Positions 1-7,939 of a stretch of DNA of 42,850 nucleotides are shown piece after piece. Source of the stretch: a virus. The stretch's first letter is position 1. Each line of letters opens with the position of its first letter. The translations under genes were made by a program, and so were the position numbers. Under the pieces are notes generated by a model. The model was given only the letters and a program-made list of their open reading frames with translations. It searched no databases and had not been told where the DNA came from. The stretch lies in the IMG/VR virus record IMGVR_UViG_3300035698_015577, positions 1 through 42,850 of that record, one strand, 5' to 3'.

Positions 1-2070
1 ACTCATATATGCACCACCATTGGAGACTGTTTCAAGTTTTGCCAGTGTATTGATTTCAGTATCAAGTACAACACCTGTAATTCCTGTACCACCCCCAGAA
101 AACTGAGTTGCAGATAAAGTACCCGTGTCGGGATCGTATGTAAAGTCTCCATCTGATTCTAATTGGTAAGACCCGCCATCAATATCACCACCACTTGAGA
201 ATATAATAGCATTGGTTTCGTTGGTAGCTTCATTGTCTGCCACTACAATCGTAGTTGCTGTAAGTGTGTCTGAAACCCTTGCATCAACTATTTCTCCTGC
301 ATCAAAGAAATCTGTTGCGGTATCGCCTGTCGCTGCGTCTACTGCGGTTAAAGCTGCACCATTACCGGAGGCAATCACACCCAAGGCTGGTGTTACTAAG
401 GTCGGAGATGTAGCTCTAACAGGAGCGCCGGTTCCGGTTGCTGTAGTCCAGACAGGTGCCGATCCTGCTCCACCACCCACAAGGATTTCTGTAGTCGCTC
501 CATTGTCTAAGGTTAATAATTCAGCATCTGTGATTGAACTATCAGAGCCATAGGTAGTTCCAACAATGTTCACAGGCAGATTGGTAGCAACTGCACCAGA
601 TACCGTGCCGTCATCACCATTGCCTGAACCGTCTTTCCACGTAGCGGCAGTTATGCCGGATGGATTCAGGTCGAGGACACAACCAAGCCTCGTCACGGTA
701 TCGTTAGCATCAAGGGTCACGTTAGTTCCGGTTGCCACAAACTCAGTGCCTACGGTATTATCTGCGGAACCGTCTGCGGTAAAGTCCTCACCGTCCCTTG
801 CTGTGATTCGATATTCAGCGCCTATAACCAGAGCGCCGGAGTTACGGCTATCGCCGGGGGTGTCTGTAGCATTCTCGACCCATTTGAACGGTATCGATGC
901 GCCAGATGAGAGAGCCTTGACTTCGGTGGCGGTGAGGGCGAGGTTGAATTGCAAAGCCTCATATATTTCACCTGCAAAGGGATCTGATGACCCGTCTGCA
1001 TAAATGCCAATATATTTTGTCCCGGTAGGTACAACAGCGCCAGTTACTCCGGTAGGATCGCCTTGTGAGCTATATCCCTCCTCATCACCGTCTAAATAAA
1101 TTTTAGTCCCGGTCGCAGATGACCTATCAAAAACGAAAGCAACTAAATGTGTCTTTCCATCGGCACCGATATCCGTTGTGCTGGCCGTTGTTGTAACTGA
1201 GCTTGTTGCAGCATCCACAATCGTCATTGCCAAGTAACCGGGAGCGCCTATTGAAAATTTTTGATGGTCAGTCCCATAAGTACCATAAAAATAATTAGCT
1301 GACCCATCATTGCCAGTGTTTTTAAACGCAAAGAAAAACGATGCGTCCCCTGTCCCAATGTCGAGGGCGGTATCTGTGCCAAGCGATACATCATCATCCG
1401 TCCCATCAAAGAAATAGCTCGGGCCTGACGCTGCAAGGTCGGATATGTTTTGTAGGGATGTGATGTATTTTCCAGACCAATCCCAATCCATAGATATGGT
1501 TTCATTTTCGTCTGACTTGACTATGGCTGCGTCTGCAACTTCATACGTTGCACTAATATCTGGTATATCACCAGCAGCTAATACTGCCCAAACACCTGTA
1601 CCGTCTAAAAATTGAGTAACAGAATTTGGTAATTTAGAAAGAAGACCATGTGCAGATGTACTAGCATTTAAATCTGTATTATCATCTGCTGCTGTTAAAT
1701 CATCAATTTTTGTACCTGTAATTTCTGAATCTCTAGCTATATCAGCGTGAATATCACCCTCTGCAACCGTATCACCGACTTCATAAAATGATATTACATC
1801 TGATAACGTTGAATATAAACTAGCTTCATTAGTAAGAGCAGCTTCTACTCCTAATGCAGTTCGAGCAGCACTAGCAGTCGTAGCATTAGTACCGCCCTTG
1901 TTTACATCTATAGCACCATTACTGTCACTATCTAATTCCACAGCTTCGGACTTTTCAGCCAATCCTATTAAATCTTCTTCAGTTGGTATAAATGTAGGGA
2001 TAGGCTTTATTCCTGCACATCCTACAAATAGGAAAAAGAAAATTAATATAAATAGTAGTAATCTTTTCAT
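1..2070 (-). CDS. Fibre-like LamG-domain protein with lipoprotein-type N-terminus (3' end beyond window)
   Basis: The frame is open for all 690 codons from the ATG at 2070 to the left edge, so the C-terminus is missing. The start follows a GGGTGAT ribosome site. Residues 1-18 form a very hydrophobic leader ending FVGC, a near-canonical lipobox with F rather than L at -3, so Cys18 may be lipidated. Residues about 50-62 (GGTNATTASAARTALG) match the short repeat of phage tail-fibre proteins. Residues about 215-360 look like a LamG/concanavalin-like carbohydrate-binding sandwich (GTKIYLDGDEEG and FAGEIYEAL). The rest is Thr/Ala/Gly-rich beta repeat. A receptor-binding or surface-binding role is inferred. 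A lipobox is odd for a virion fibre, so it may instead be a phage-encoded surface lipoprotein. GC content is clearly higher from about 1530 down to 1 than in the N-terminal part. Confidence 0.75.
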   Translation of the reverse strand, partial: MKRLLLFILIFFFLFVGCAGIKPIPTFIPTEEDLIGLAEKSEAVELDSDSNGAIDVNKGGTNATTASAARTALGVEAALTNEASLYSTLSDVISFYEVGDTVAEGDIHADIARDSEITGTKIDDLTAADDNTDLNASTSAHGLLSKLPNSVTQFLDGTGVWAVLAAGDIPDISATYEVADAAIVKSDENETISMDWDWSGKYITSLQNISDLAASGPSYFFDGTDDDVSLGTDTALDIGTGDASFFFAFKNTGNDGSANYFYGTYGTDHQKFSIGAPGYLAMTIVDAATSSVTTTASTTDIGADGKTHLVAFVFDRSSATGTKIYLDGDEEGYSSQGDPTGVTGAVVPTGTKYIGIYADGSSDPFAGEIYEALQFNLALTATEVKALSSGASIPFKWVENATDTPGDSRNSGALVIGAEYRITARDGEDFTADGSADNTVGTEFVATGTNVTLDANDTVTRLGCVLDLNPSGITAATWKDGSGNGDDGTVSGAVATNLPVNIVGTTYGSDSSITDAELLTLDNGATTEILVGGGAGSAPVWTTATGTGAPVRATSPTLVTPALGVIASGNGAALTAVDAATGDTATDFFDAGEIVDARVSDTLTATTIVVADNEATNETNAIIFSSGGDIDGGSYQLESDGDFTYDPDTGTLSATQFSGGGTGITGVVLDTEINTLAKLETVSNGGAYMS

Positions 2071-2079
2071 TATATCACC

Positions 2080-2511
2080 CTACATTAAATTTATATAAAA
2101 AACTGAATATTTTTCAGTATCAGCTTTTGTTATTTTATTAGTTTTACGCATTGGTTCTATTATATATATATCATTTTCACATAAACAAATATTAGTAGTA
2201 TGAATCACAGTACCTAACATTGTTTCTTTCTTACAGATTATATCACCAAATGCCCAATTTAATTGTTCATCTTTTTTTAAATTAAGATTAACTCTGTGTA
2301 ATTTAATATCTGAATGTAAAAACAATGCATAATTTTCACACTCATTAAATTTTTTTATAAATGGTAAATTAGATTTATCATATTTATAAATCAAATCTGT
2401 AACTTCATCTAATTCAGGTATAATATATTTCGTATTTCTTAACCAAATATATTTTAAACTAGGCCATAATACTTGTAATCTATTACGTATTTCTGCACTA
2501 TTTATTACCAT
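2080..2511 (-). CDS. Hypothetical protein, possible papain/transglutaminase-like fold
   Basis: 143 aa. The order CENYALFL (about residue 57), then WAFG, then HTTN and IIEPM resembles the Cys, His, Asp/Glu order of small papain/NlpC-like or transglutaminase-like domains found in phages. This is a by-eye match only and could be wrong. The gene overlaps the end of the preceding gene by 7 nt and is followed after 9 nt by the fibre-like gene, so the three are probably co-transcribed. No signal peptide is seen. Confidence 0.55.
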   Translation of the reverse strand: MVINSAEIRNRLQVLWPSLKYIWLRNTKYIIPELDEVTDLIYKYDKSNLPFIKKFNECENYALFLHSDIKLHRVNLNLKKDEQLNWAFGDIICKKETMLGTVIHTTNICLCENDIYIIEPMRKTNKITKADTEKYSVFYINLM

Positions 2512-2756
2512 GTTACAGTATCACCATCAAATGTTACAGAATCTCCATCAAAAGTAACTTCCTCTATACTAGGAGTTGAAAAAACACTTGAAAAGTATTT
2601 AAAAATCCAAGTATTAAACATAGTAGTATCACTTTTATTAGATTTAAAAGTAGTCTCCATACTTTCCATATTACGTGTATTAGTAAAATGACCTTCTGAT
2701 GTATTATTTTTTAAATACATTAATGTCTTAGTATTTAATTTAGATAATTTATTCAT
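2505..2756 (-). CDS. Hypothetical protein with duplicated C-terminal VTFDGD motif
   Basis: 83 aa, not recognised. The last residues contain VTFDGDSVTFDGDTVTW, a tandem duplication visible in the DNA as well (GTAACATTTGATGGTGATAC-like units near 2513-2560). The gene starts 2 nt after the upstream stop and overlaps the next start. The coupling to neighbours suggests a small virion-associated or fibre-accessory protein, but no function can be assigned. Confidence 0.55.
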   Translation of the reverse strand: MNKLSKLNTKTLMYLKNNTSEGHFTNTRNMESMETTFKSNKSDTTMFNTWIFKYFSSVFSTPSIEEVTFDGDSVTFDGDTVTW

Positions 2757-2758
2757 AA

Positions 2759-3133
2759 CTATCGACTCTCAGATCTGATTAATCCTACGTAAACAGAATT
2801 CAAAGTAGCAGTATTATTCGCTTTAATGCCAACTCTAATTTGTTTAACTGGTTCAGTTACATTAATAACTGTATCTATTGTATCTGTAGAAGTAATAGAA
2901 GCATTATATATTTTACAAGGTCTTGTATATGTTTCATTTTTTCCTTCTATTTGATATATAATTCTTGTAGCGTTCAAAGTAGCTACCCCTATTTGAATAG
3001 CTACGTTATCATACTTTGCATTTTGCCATCCTGCTGTAGACGCAGTACCACCTGCACTATTATACACAAAGCCTGTAGCAGTAACCGAATATGGATTAAA
3101 TATTGCTATAGCATGTTGAGTTAATATAGTCAT
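2759..3133 (-). CDS. Probable small virion structural protein
   Basis: 124 aa, Thr/Asn/Ile-rich with alternating hydrophobic residues, as expected of an all-beta virion protein. It opens with MTILTQHAIAIFNPYSVTATG and ends QIRVGIKANNTATLNSVYVGLIRSESR in character. It has no Cys motif, no transmembrane segment and no recognised enzyme signature. It lies between another beta-rich small protein and the fibre-like gene, which supports a structural role by context. The assignment is inference. Confidence 0.6.
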   Translation of the reverse strand: MTILTQHAIAIFNPYSVTATGFVYNSAGGTASTAGWQNAKYDNVAIQIGVATLNATRIIYQIEGKNETYTRPCKIYNASITSTDTIDTVINVTEPVKQIRVGIKANNTATLNSVYVGLIRSESR

Positions 3134-3248
3134 TACTTATTCACTCTCCTCTTATATCTCCATCTCCGTTTCTGTTTCCATTTTGTACCAAATCAAATCA
3201 AAGTTATAGATAGAGTAAATTAATTATTTTATCTTATCTTATCTTAGC

Positions 3249-3644
3249 TTATAATCCAGTTAAACCAGTTGCATTAATTCTAGCTACAGTAGCGTTACTA
3301 GAAAATACCCATATAGTTCCTGCGCCCATATACATAGACCCAAGTATTGGTGTACTAGTTAGTGCTAAGCCAGCCGCTAAGACTGTAGAAGGACCAGTAG
3401 CGTCACCAAAAAAGATATATTTATTAGTTCCTACAGTAATATAAGAACTTGCAACTACTAATGGAGAAGTTACACTAGTTGTACCAGAAACAGTAGCCCC
3501 TGTTACAGCAGCACTAGCCGTTATAGCAGCTCCAGATACTTCAGTCGTCCCATATATGCCAGTAGCCACAACAGATGCTACGTTAGTTATTTTTTCCGTT
3601 CCAGCGGAACCTTCTATACTTGATGTTATGTGAGAGTCACCCAT
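3249..3644 (-). CDS. Small Thr/Ser/Ala-rich virion-like protein
   Basis: 131 aa, almost entirely Ala, Gly, Ser, Thr and Val, with short repeats (AAITASAAVTGATVSGTTSV). This composition is typical of head- or tail-fibre repeat proteins. The start is preceded by AAGGAGTTGGTTTTAA. The 115-nt gap downstream contains only a short ATCTT repeat. It could be a head fibre or tail appendage subunit; nothing catalytic is visible. Confidence 0.6.
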   Translation of the reverse strand: MGDSHITSSIEGSAGTEKITNVASVVATGIYGTTEVSGAAITASAAVTGATVSGTTSVTSPLVVASSYITVGTNKYIFFGDATGPSTVLAAGLALTSTPILGSMYMGAGTIWVFSSNATVARINATGLTGL

Positions 3645-3661
3645 TTAAAACCAACTCCTTA

Positions 3662-4189
3662 TTATTTGTTTTTTTGAAGTACCCAAACTTTAGGATTACT
3701 TCTTACAGTTTTTACTTTAAAATTATATTTTTTCACTAACTCTTCTACTACATTGAGTTGTGTTATTTCCACTTCATCTTTATCTTTATATTGCAAAGCA
3801 CCTCGTTGTCCTACTTCTTCATTTCTTTTTAAATGTTGTGTAATATCAACAGGTGCTCCTATTTTAAATTGCTTTACTAAACTTCTTAATTCTTTTTCAG
3901 TCAAAGAAAACTCATCTAAAAAATCTTGTAATGTTAATTCAGCGTATACTTTTTCATTTACTTCAAAAATCTTCTTACGTCTGTCTTCTATACTTATACC
4001 TTCAGACTCTTCTTTTTCTAGGACTTCATTTATATCATTAAGCTGTGCTTCTTCTAAACTAGGTTCATTTATATCTTCTTTAAAATATTTATCCTTGTAG
4101 TCTTTGCTTTTCATTCTATGTACTGTCCATACATGAGTTCCAATTTTATCAAATTCGTTTCCACAAATTTTACACGCTTCTTTACCCAT
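3662..4189 (-). CDS. MucR/Ros-type zinc-finger protein
   Basis: 175 aa from the ATG after GGAGGTCGTT; an upstream in-frame ATG at 4204 lacks a ribosome site. Residues 4-30 read CKICGNEFDKIGTHVWTVH followed by KDYKDKYF, a C2H2 finger of the MucR/Ros kind found in many small phage proteins. The centre is acidic and helical. The C-terminus (VEELVKKYNFKVKTVRSNPKVWVL) looks like a small winged or beta-rich domain. DNA or RNA binding is inferred from the finger. It sits among late structural genes, so it could also be a head or tail accessory protein. Confidence 0.65.
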   Translation of the reverse strand: MGKEACKICGNEFDKIGTHVWTVHRMKSKDYKDKYFKEDINEPSLEEAQLNDINEVLEKEESEGISIEDRRKKIFEVNEKVYAELTLQDFLDEFSLTEKELRSLVKQFKIGAPVDITQHLKRNEEVGQRGALQYKDKDEVEITQLNVVEELVKKYNFKVKTVRSNPKVWVLQKNK

Positions 4190-4210
4190 AACGACCTCCA
4201 TCATTACTTT

Positions 4211-4258
4211 TTTAATTATTTCTTTAATTATTTTTTTAATTATTTTTTTAATTACTTC
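4211..4258. repeat. Tandem 12-bp AT repeat
   Basis: Four head-to-tail copies of a 12-bp unit TTTAATTATTTN, with a diverged fifth after them. It covers the last codons of one minus-strand gene and the spacer before the next ribosome site. It may be slippage-prone; no function is evident. Confidence 0.8.
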
Positions 4259-4599
4259 TTTAATTCAATTAATTGTTCACCGACACTCTTTTTTTCTGAT
4301 AAAGTATTAATATAAATAGGTTTGTATTTATCTTCTTGACCCCATTCTTCATTAATATCATTTATATATCTTTGAAAACCTGCACTGTTACCAGCAAACG
4401 TACCAAATAACTTATCACCATGTTCCCACTTCTCAAGTAAATCCATATCATGAGCAGTATTAGGTGATTGTCTTGTAGTATCTACATTCTCACTAAATTC
4501 CCCATCTGTAGCTCTTTGCGTAGCATTGAGAGAAGAACCAATAGATATGATTACTTGTTCTCCAAGATCTCCTGATATAGTTTTTGAACTAAGTGCCAT
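4252..4599 (-). CDS. Hypothetical protein of the head-tail region
   Basis: 115 aa, not recognised. The N-terminus (MALSSKTISGDLGEQVII) is followed by polar sequence and a helical acidic C-terminus (YINTLSEKKSVGEQLIELKK). The final codons lie in the 12-bp tandem repeat, so the C-terminal length may vary among relatives. It starts 3 nt after the upstream gene. Context suggests a small virion or assembly protein. Confidence 0.5.
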   Translation of the reverse strand: MALSSKTISGDLGEQVIISIGSSLNATQRATDGEFSENVDTTRQSPNTAHDMDLLEKWEHGDKLFGTFAGNSAGFQRYINDINEEWGQEDKYKPIYINTLSEKKSVGEQLIELKK

Positions 4600-4602
4600 T
4601 AT

Positions 4603-4833
4603 TTATTCAACTACCTTTAATAATTTTAACCATTGTATTGCAGGATAATTTTCTCTTTCTTTTGAAGTATACGGCAATCCACAATTATGATCGTCTGTCA
4701 TTAAATTACATCTTTCGCAACGTACATATTCTTCACCACAACCCCAATTACTACCACTATCCATTTTATCATCTTTTTTACAAATAGGACAAATTAAATT
4801 AAATTCTTTTAATTTTGAATTATCTTCATTCAT
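4603..4833 (-). CDS. Small Lar-like zinc-ribbon protein
   Basis: 76 aa with two Cys pairs, CPIC at 15-18 and CERC at 39-42, followed by a Trp near the C-terminus (AIQWLKLL). This is the layout of Lar-type zinc ribbons carried by many phages. The start overlaps the last codons of the homing endonuclease gene by 8 nt, so the two are translationally linked. The Lar family includes restriction-alleviation proteins, but that activity is not shown here. Confidence 0.6.
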   Translation of the reverse strand: MNEDNSKLKEFNLICPICKKDDKMDSGSNWGCGEEYVRCERCNLMTDDHNCGLPYTSKERENYPAIQWLKLLKVVE

Positions 4834-6193
4834 TTGAATATTCCCATTTTATGTTTCCACAATCCCAAATTCTGTCAAATCCATTTAATTGCATATTAGC
4901 CCATTCTGTTAATTCTGGATCAAATGTTTCTAATTTTCTTTTAAGTTCTGATTTTCTGTAATTAAATCTATGAATCCTATGTCCATTCTGAATGTACCAA
5001 TAATTAGGAGTTGATTTATGAACTAAACTAAACCCAAGTTTTTCATATAACAAACCAGTAGACCATCTTAGATCTCCGAAAGTAAATATATTCTTTATAC
5101 TGTAGTTTCTTAAAAAATACTTAAATAACTTAGAAGCAATTCCTATAACTATATAATCTGAATCAGAACAAAATCTATTTAATTCCCATACACCATCTTT
5201 GGCTTTATTGCCTTTAGCAATATTACCTTTAGAGAAAGTCATTACTGAAATTAATTTATCTTTATAATAAGCACCTAATTTGATAGAAGAAGAATCTTTA
5301 CCCTGAATATGAAATTTATCTAAAAATGTATTTTTTAATTTAGTATCAATTTCTTTAATATTACATTTACGAGCATAAATATGTTCAACATCAGATACCT
5401 CTAATATATGTAATAATCTAGATTTAACTATATCTTTTTTATGCAACCATTCATCTTCAAATACTGTTATTAATTTATATCCTTGCTTTTGACACATCTT
5501 TAATTTGTTTAAATGATAATTTCTATTTTTTCCACTCAGTTCTGAATGCCAATATAATCCACAAAATTCAATTGCTATTCTTTTATCTGGAATAACTGTA
5601 TCTAATTCTAATGGTTTAATTATTTGTCTATCATTTCTTATTGTATTATTGAAATATGGTTTAATAAAATTATAAATTTCAATTTCTGGTTTAGAAATTC
5701 TATTAGAACAGATATTACACCTAACACCTTTATTCCAATCAAAAAATCTTATTTTATGCTCATGCCCTTTTGTACAAATAACATCCAAGAGTTGACTATT
5801 TCTTTCATACGTATTAGAAATTAACTGATAACCACATTTTTCTATTTTATCTTTAACGTATTCATAAGAATGTCGTTGATTATTTATTGCTTCTTTTGTA
5901 GACTCTCTAAACTTATCAATAAAAACTTTAACCCGCATTGGATTTTCTTCTCCGTAACGTAATAATAAAGTTTTTTTTCTTCTTTTAACAACATCCTTAG
6001 TTTCTATATTACATGTAGGGCAGTATTGTTTTTCTTCATAACCATATTTAAGTAATGAACGATACTGAACTGTACGACTTCTATTGCATTTATCGCAACT
6101 ATAGATAACTGTAATACCTTCATACTTATAAGTTCTAGTTCCTAATAATTTTAAATCAAACTCTTTGTTATCTTTGAAACATTTTATAATCAT
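4826..6193 (-). CDS. Homing endonuclease, PD-(D/E)XK (Vsr/EDxHD-like) type
   Basis: 455 aa. Order: an N-terminal zinc-ribbon part (CDKC 33-36, CPTC 58-61), a RYGEENPMR segment about 79-87, a repeat-type domain 109-162 (EYVKDKIEKCGYQLIS, TKGHEH, CNIC) shared with the HNH gene at 11404-12519, then a nuclease core 168-250 with E170, LELD ending at D198, IAIEF with E209 and YWHSE with H216. The C-terminal third resembles an acetyltransferase-like recognition domain often fused to these nucleases. It is free-standing between the capsid gene and a zinc-ribbon gene, and has its own upstream promoter and structured leader. The endonuclease call is firm at family level; the target site is unknown. Confidence 0.8.
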   Translation of the reverse strand: MIIKCFKDNKEFDLKLLGTRTYKYEGITVIYSCDKCNRSRTVQYRSLLKYGYEEKQYCPTCNIETKDVVKRRKKTLLLRYGEENPMRVKVFIDKFRESTKEAINNQRHSYEYVKDKIEKCGYQLISNTYERNSQLLDVICTKGHEHKIRFFDWNKGVRCNICSNRISKPEIEIYNFIKPYFNNTIRNDRQIIKPLELDTVIPDKRIAIEFCGLYWHSELSGKNRNYHLNKLKMCQKQGYKLITVFEDEWLHKKDIVKSRLLHILEVSDVEHIYARKCNIKEIDTKLKNTFLDKFHIQGKDSSSIKLGAYYKDKLISVMTFSKGNIAKGNKAKDGVWELNRFCSDSDYIVIGIASKLFKYFLRNYSIKNIFTFGDLRWSTGLLYEKLGFSLVHKSTPNYWYIQNGHRIHRFNYRKSELKRKLETFDPELTEWANMQLNGFDRIWDCGNIKWEYSNE

Positions 6194-6226
6194 ATTAATC
6201 TCCTTACCGAGACAGTTAATTAGGGA

Positions 6227-6246
6227 GGGGGTAGGTAAGTACCCCC
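6227..6246 (-). other. GC-rich hairpin in the homing endonuclease leader
   Basis: GGGGGTA, a 6-nt loop, then TACCCCC: a perfect 7-bp stem in otherwise AT-rich sequence. It lies between the promoter at 6292-6319 and the start codon at 6193. There is no U-run after it in the minus direction, so it is not a standard terminator. Flanking AGGG/CCCT can extend it. A leader structure controlling translation of the nuclease is possible. Confidence 0.6.
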
Positions 6247-6291
6247 TGTTGCCCTTATCAGCCCTAAATCCTCTTTTACTTCTTTATCTAT

Positions 6292-6319
6292 AATATAAGC
6301 ATTAAATTCGATTTGTCAA
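6292..6319 (-). promoter_or_regulatory. Leftward sigma70-type promoter, copy 1
   Basis: On the minus strand: TTGACA (6314-6319), a 16-nt spacer ending AATGCT, then TATATT (6292-6297). The upstream flank is A/T-tract rich, like an UP element. Spacer and flanks match two other promoters at 22661 and 24492. It would transcribe the homing endonuclease and the small genes to its left. Confidence 0.75.
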
Positions 6320-6427
6320 GTATATTTTTTCAAATATCTTTAAAAATCGTAAAAAATATTAAAATAGTTTAAGAAGTAGACATAATTATACGAACACTTT
6401 GCTAACCTTTAAAATTATGTAATAATC

Positions 6428-7393
6428 TTAAGAGGTTGACATGTTTGATCCAAACCAATGTCGCCATTGCGTAACCGCACCGCCAAAGCGTGTAAAAATG
6501 TTAGCATAATAATCTTTCGTCTCTTCATCTTGGTAGAAATCCAAACTTACGTTTTCCCTTTCGGTAGCCATAAGTCCTTGTTTCCTTTTACCTAAAAACC
6601 AAGCGTCAGTATCAGCATTTAATTGTCTCCATTCCATAGGAGCAACTATTGTTGATAAAACGTTGGTGGTATTATCCATACTGAAAGGAATCTCAGCAGT
6701 GTTTAGAATCTCACGTACTGTCCACCTTACTGCACTAGGATGAAGTAGAACATCAGGAGTAAGAGAAATATTCTCTCCCCGTTCATCCTTGGCATTTGTA
6801 TCAGTATAAGTTAACCACGTAGTTTTAAGATTCGCATAAGTCAACGCATTAGATGCATCAACATTCTCATATGAGTTACCAACTCTATCGGTATGTGTAC
6901 CGAAAAATGCAGCACTGTCATATATTAAATCTCCTGAAGGATCATCAATAACACCAGTAATAGTGTTATCAAAAGTATCATCCCTACCTGCGGTAAAAGC
7001 TCCGTACTTGAAGAACTTAGCATAGAACTTTTCTTTAGTAGTGACTAAACCTGCACTCCATGATCCTACAGTAGTCTGCAAGATATTACTAGTTTTCTTA
7101 GCATCCTGTACAGTTTCATACGAAAATGCTACCTTTCTAGCAAATGATCTATTCTTAACTACGATAGTATAACTTTCCATCGGACGATCAGCCTGAATAG
7201 GTTCGCCTTCCGGTTTTTCCAGTAACTCGCCAAGCCCAATTGCACTTGAAAATTTTTCATAAGCAGAGTTAGACTGAACTACTTCAAAAAGCTGATCCCA
7301 TACAGTAGGATCTGTAGGCCATGACTCGAAGAAGTAGCCGTACATATTATCTTTCATATTTTCGGTAAATTCGCTCCGTTTTATACCCGCCAT
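6428..7393 (-). CDS. Major capsid protein
   Basis: 321 aa. It lies directly after the scaffold and decoration-like genes. It has the even composition and length of an HK97-fold capsid subunit of the Mu gpT-like kind: an N-terminal helical arm (FTENMKDNMYGYFFESW), an E-loop-like stretch with MESYTIVVKNRSFARKVAFS, a DDTFDNTITG region, the LLHPSAVRWTVREIL helix and a C-terminal FTRFGGAVTQWRHWFG strand. The start follows GGGAGGTGAAGTTAA, the strongest ribosome site nearby, as expected for the most abundant virion protein. The identification rests on context and pattern, not on a search. Confidence 0.85.
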   Translation of the reverse strand: MAGIKRSEFTENMKDNMYGYFFESWPTDPTVWDQLFEVVQSNSAYEKFSSAIGLGELLEKPEGEPIQADRPMESYTIVVKNRSFARKVAFSYETVQDAKKTSNILQTTVGSWSAGLVTTKEKFYAKFFKYGAFTAGRDDTFDNTITGVIDDPSGDLIYDSAAFFGTHTDRVGNSYENVDASNALTYANLKTTWLTYTDTNAKDERGENISLTPDVLLHPSAVRWTVREILNTAEIPFSMDNTTNVLSTIVAPMEWRQLNADTDAWFLGKRKQGLMATERENVSLDFYQDEETKDYYANIFTRFGGAVTQWRHWFGSNMSTS

Positions 7394-7409
7394 TTAACTT
7401 CACCTCCCT

Positions 7410-7892
7410 TTATTGTTTTGATCCATCTTTAATTTTAACAAAAACTGTTTTATTAGGGATATCAACATCCACTACTCTCAAAGGAGAAGCGGCTGCTGAA
7501 CCTGCAACAGCAAATTGTTTAGTACCAGCATTAGCTGTCATATTAATAGTAGCATACGTAGTAGCGTTAACTATACCTACACCTTCACCAACATCACTCT
7601 GAGCTGGAGTACCGTGATAAGGAATCTCAAATACTGCATCGGTATCATAACATACAAATACCTTATCTTTAGCAGCAGTAGAACTAGAAGCCCAACTATC
7701 AGCACCAGCAGTATGTTTAGGAACATCAGCCCAACCCAAAAGTGCGGCTGTACCAGAAGCAGCTAGATTAATGTTTCCACTTGAGATATAAACAAACTTA
7801 CCTCCCAATCTATGAAAATACTGGCTAGCGGCTACGGGATGCTCTCTACCGTGTCCCGAACCTTCAACCTGTACAAATCTTACTTCAGTCAT
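7410..7892 (-). CDS. Probable head decoration/stabilisation protein
   Basis: 160 aa from the ATG at 7892 (AAAGGA lies 10 nt upstream); an in-frame GTG three codons earlier sits almost on that ribosome site and is unlikely. The protein is rich in Ala, Gly and Val with beta-type alternation (VFVKIKDG at the end, AALLGWADVPKHTAG inside). Its position between scaffold and major capsid genes is the usual place for a small capsid-stabilising protein. No motif confirms this. Confidence 0.65.
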   Translation of the reverse strand: MTEVRFVQVEGSGHGREHPVAASQYFHRLGGKFVYISSGNINLAASGTAALLGWADVPKHTAGADSWASSSTAAKDKVFVCYDTDAVFEIPYHGTPAQSDVGEGVGIVNATTYATINMTANAGTKQFAVAGSAAASPLRVVDVDIPNKTVFVKIKDGSKQ

Positions 7893-7939
7893 ATATTTCA
7901 CATCCTTTATATTTATATAAGAATAATACTATCCAGTAT

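Noticed and set aside
212-1003. Long plus-strand frames of 113 and 145 codons
   Set aside because: They lie opposite the fibre-like gene, whose minus-strand frame is open and repeat-rich throughout; they are antisense shadows of Ala/Thr/Gly repeats.
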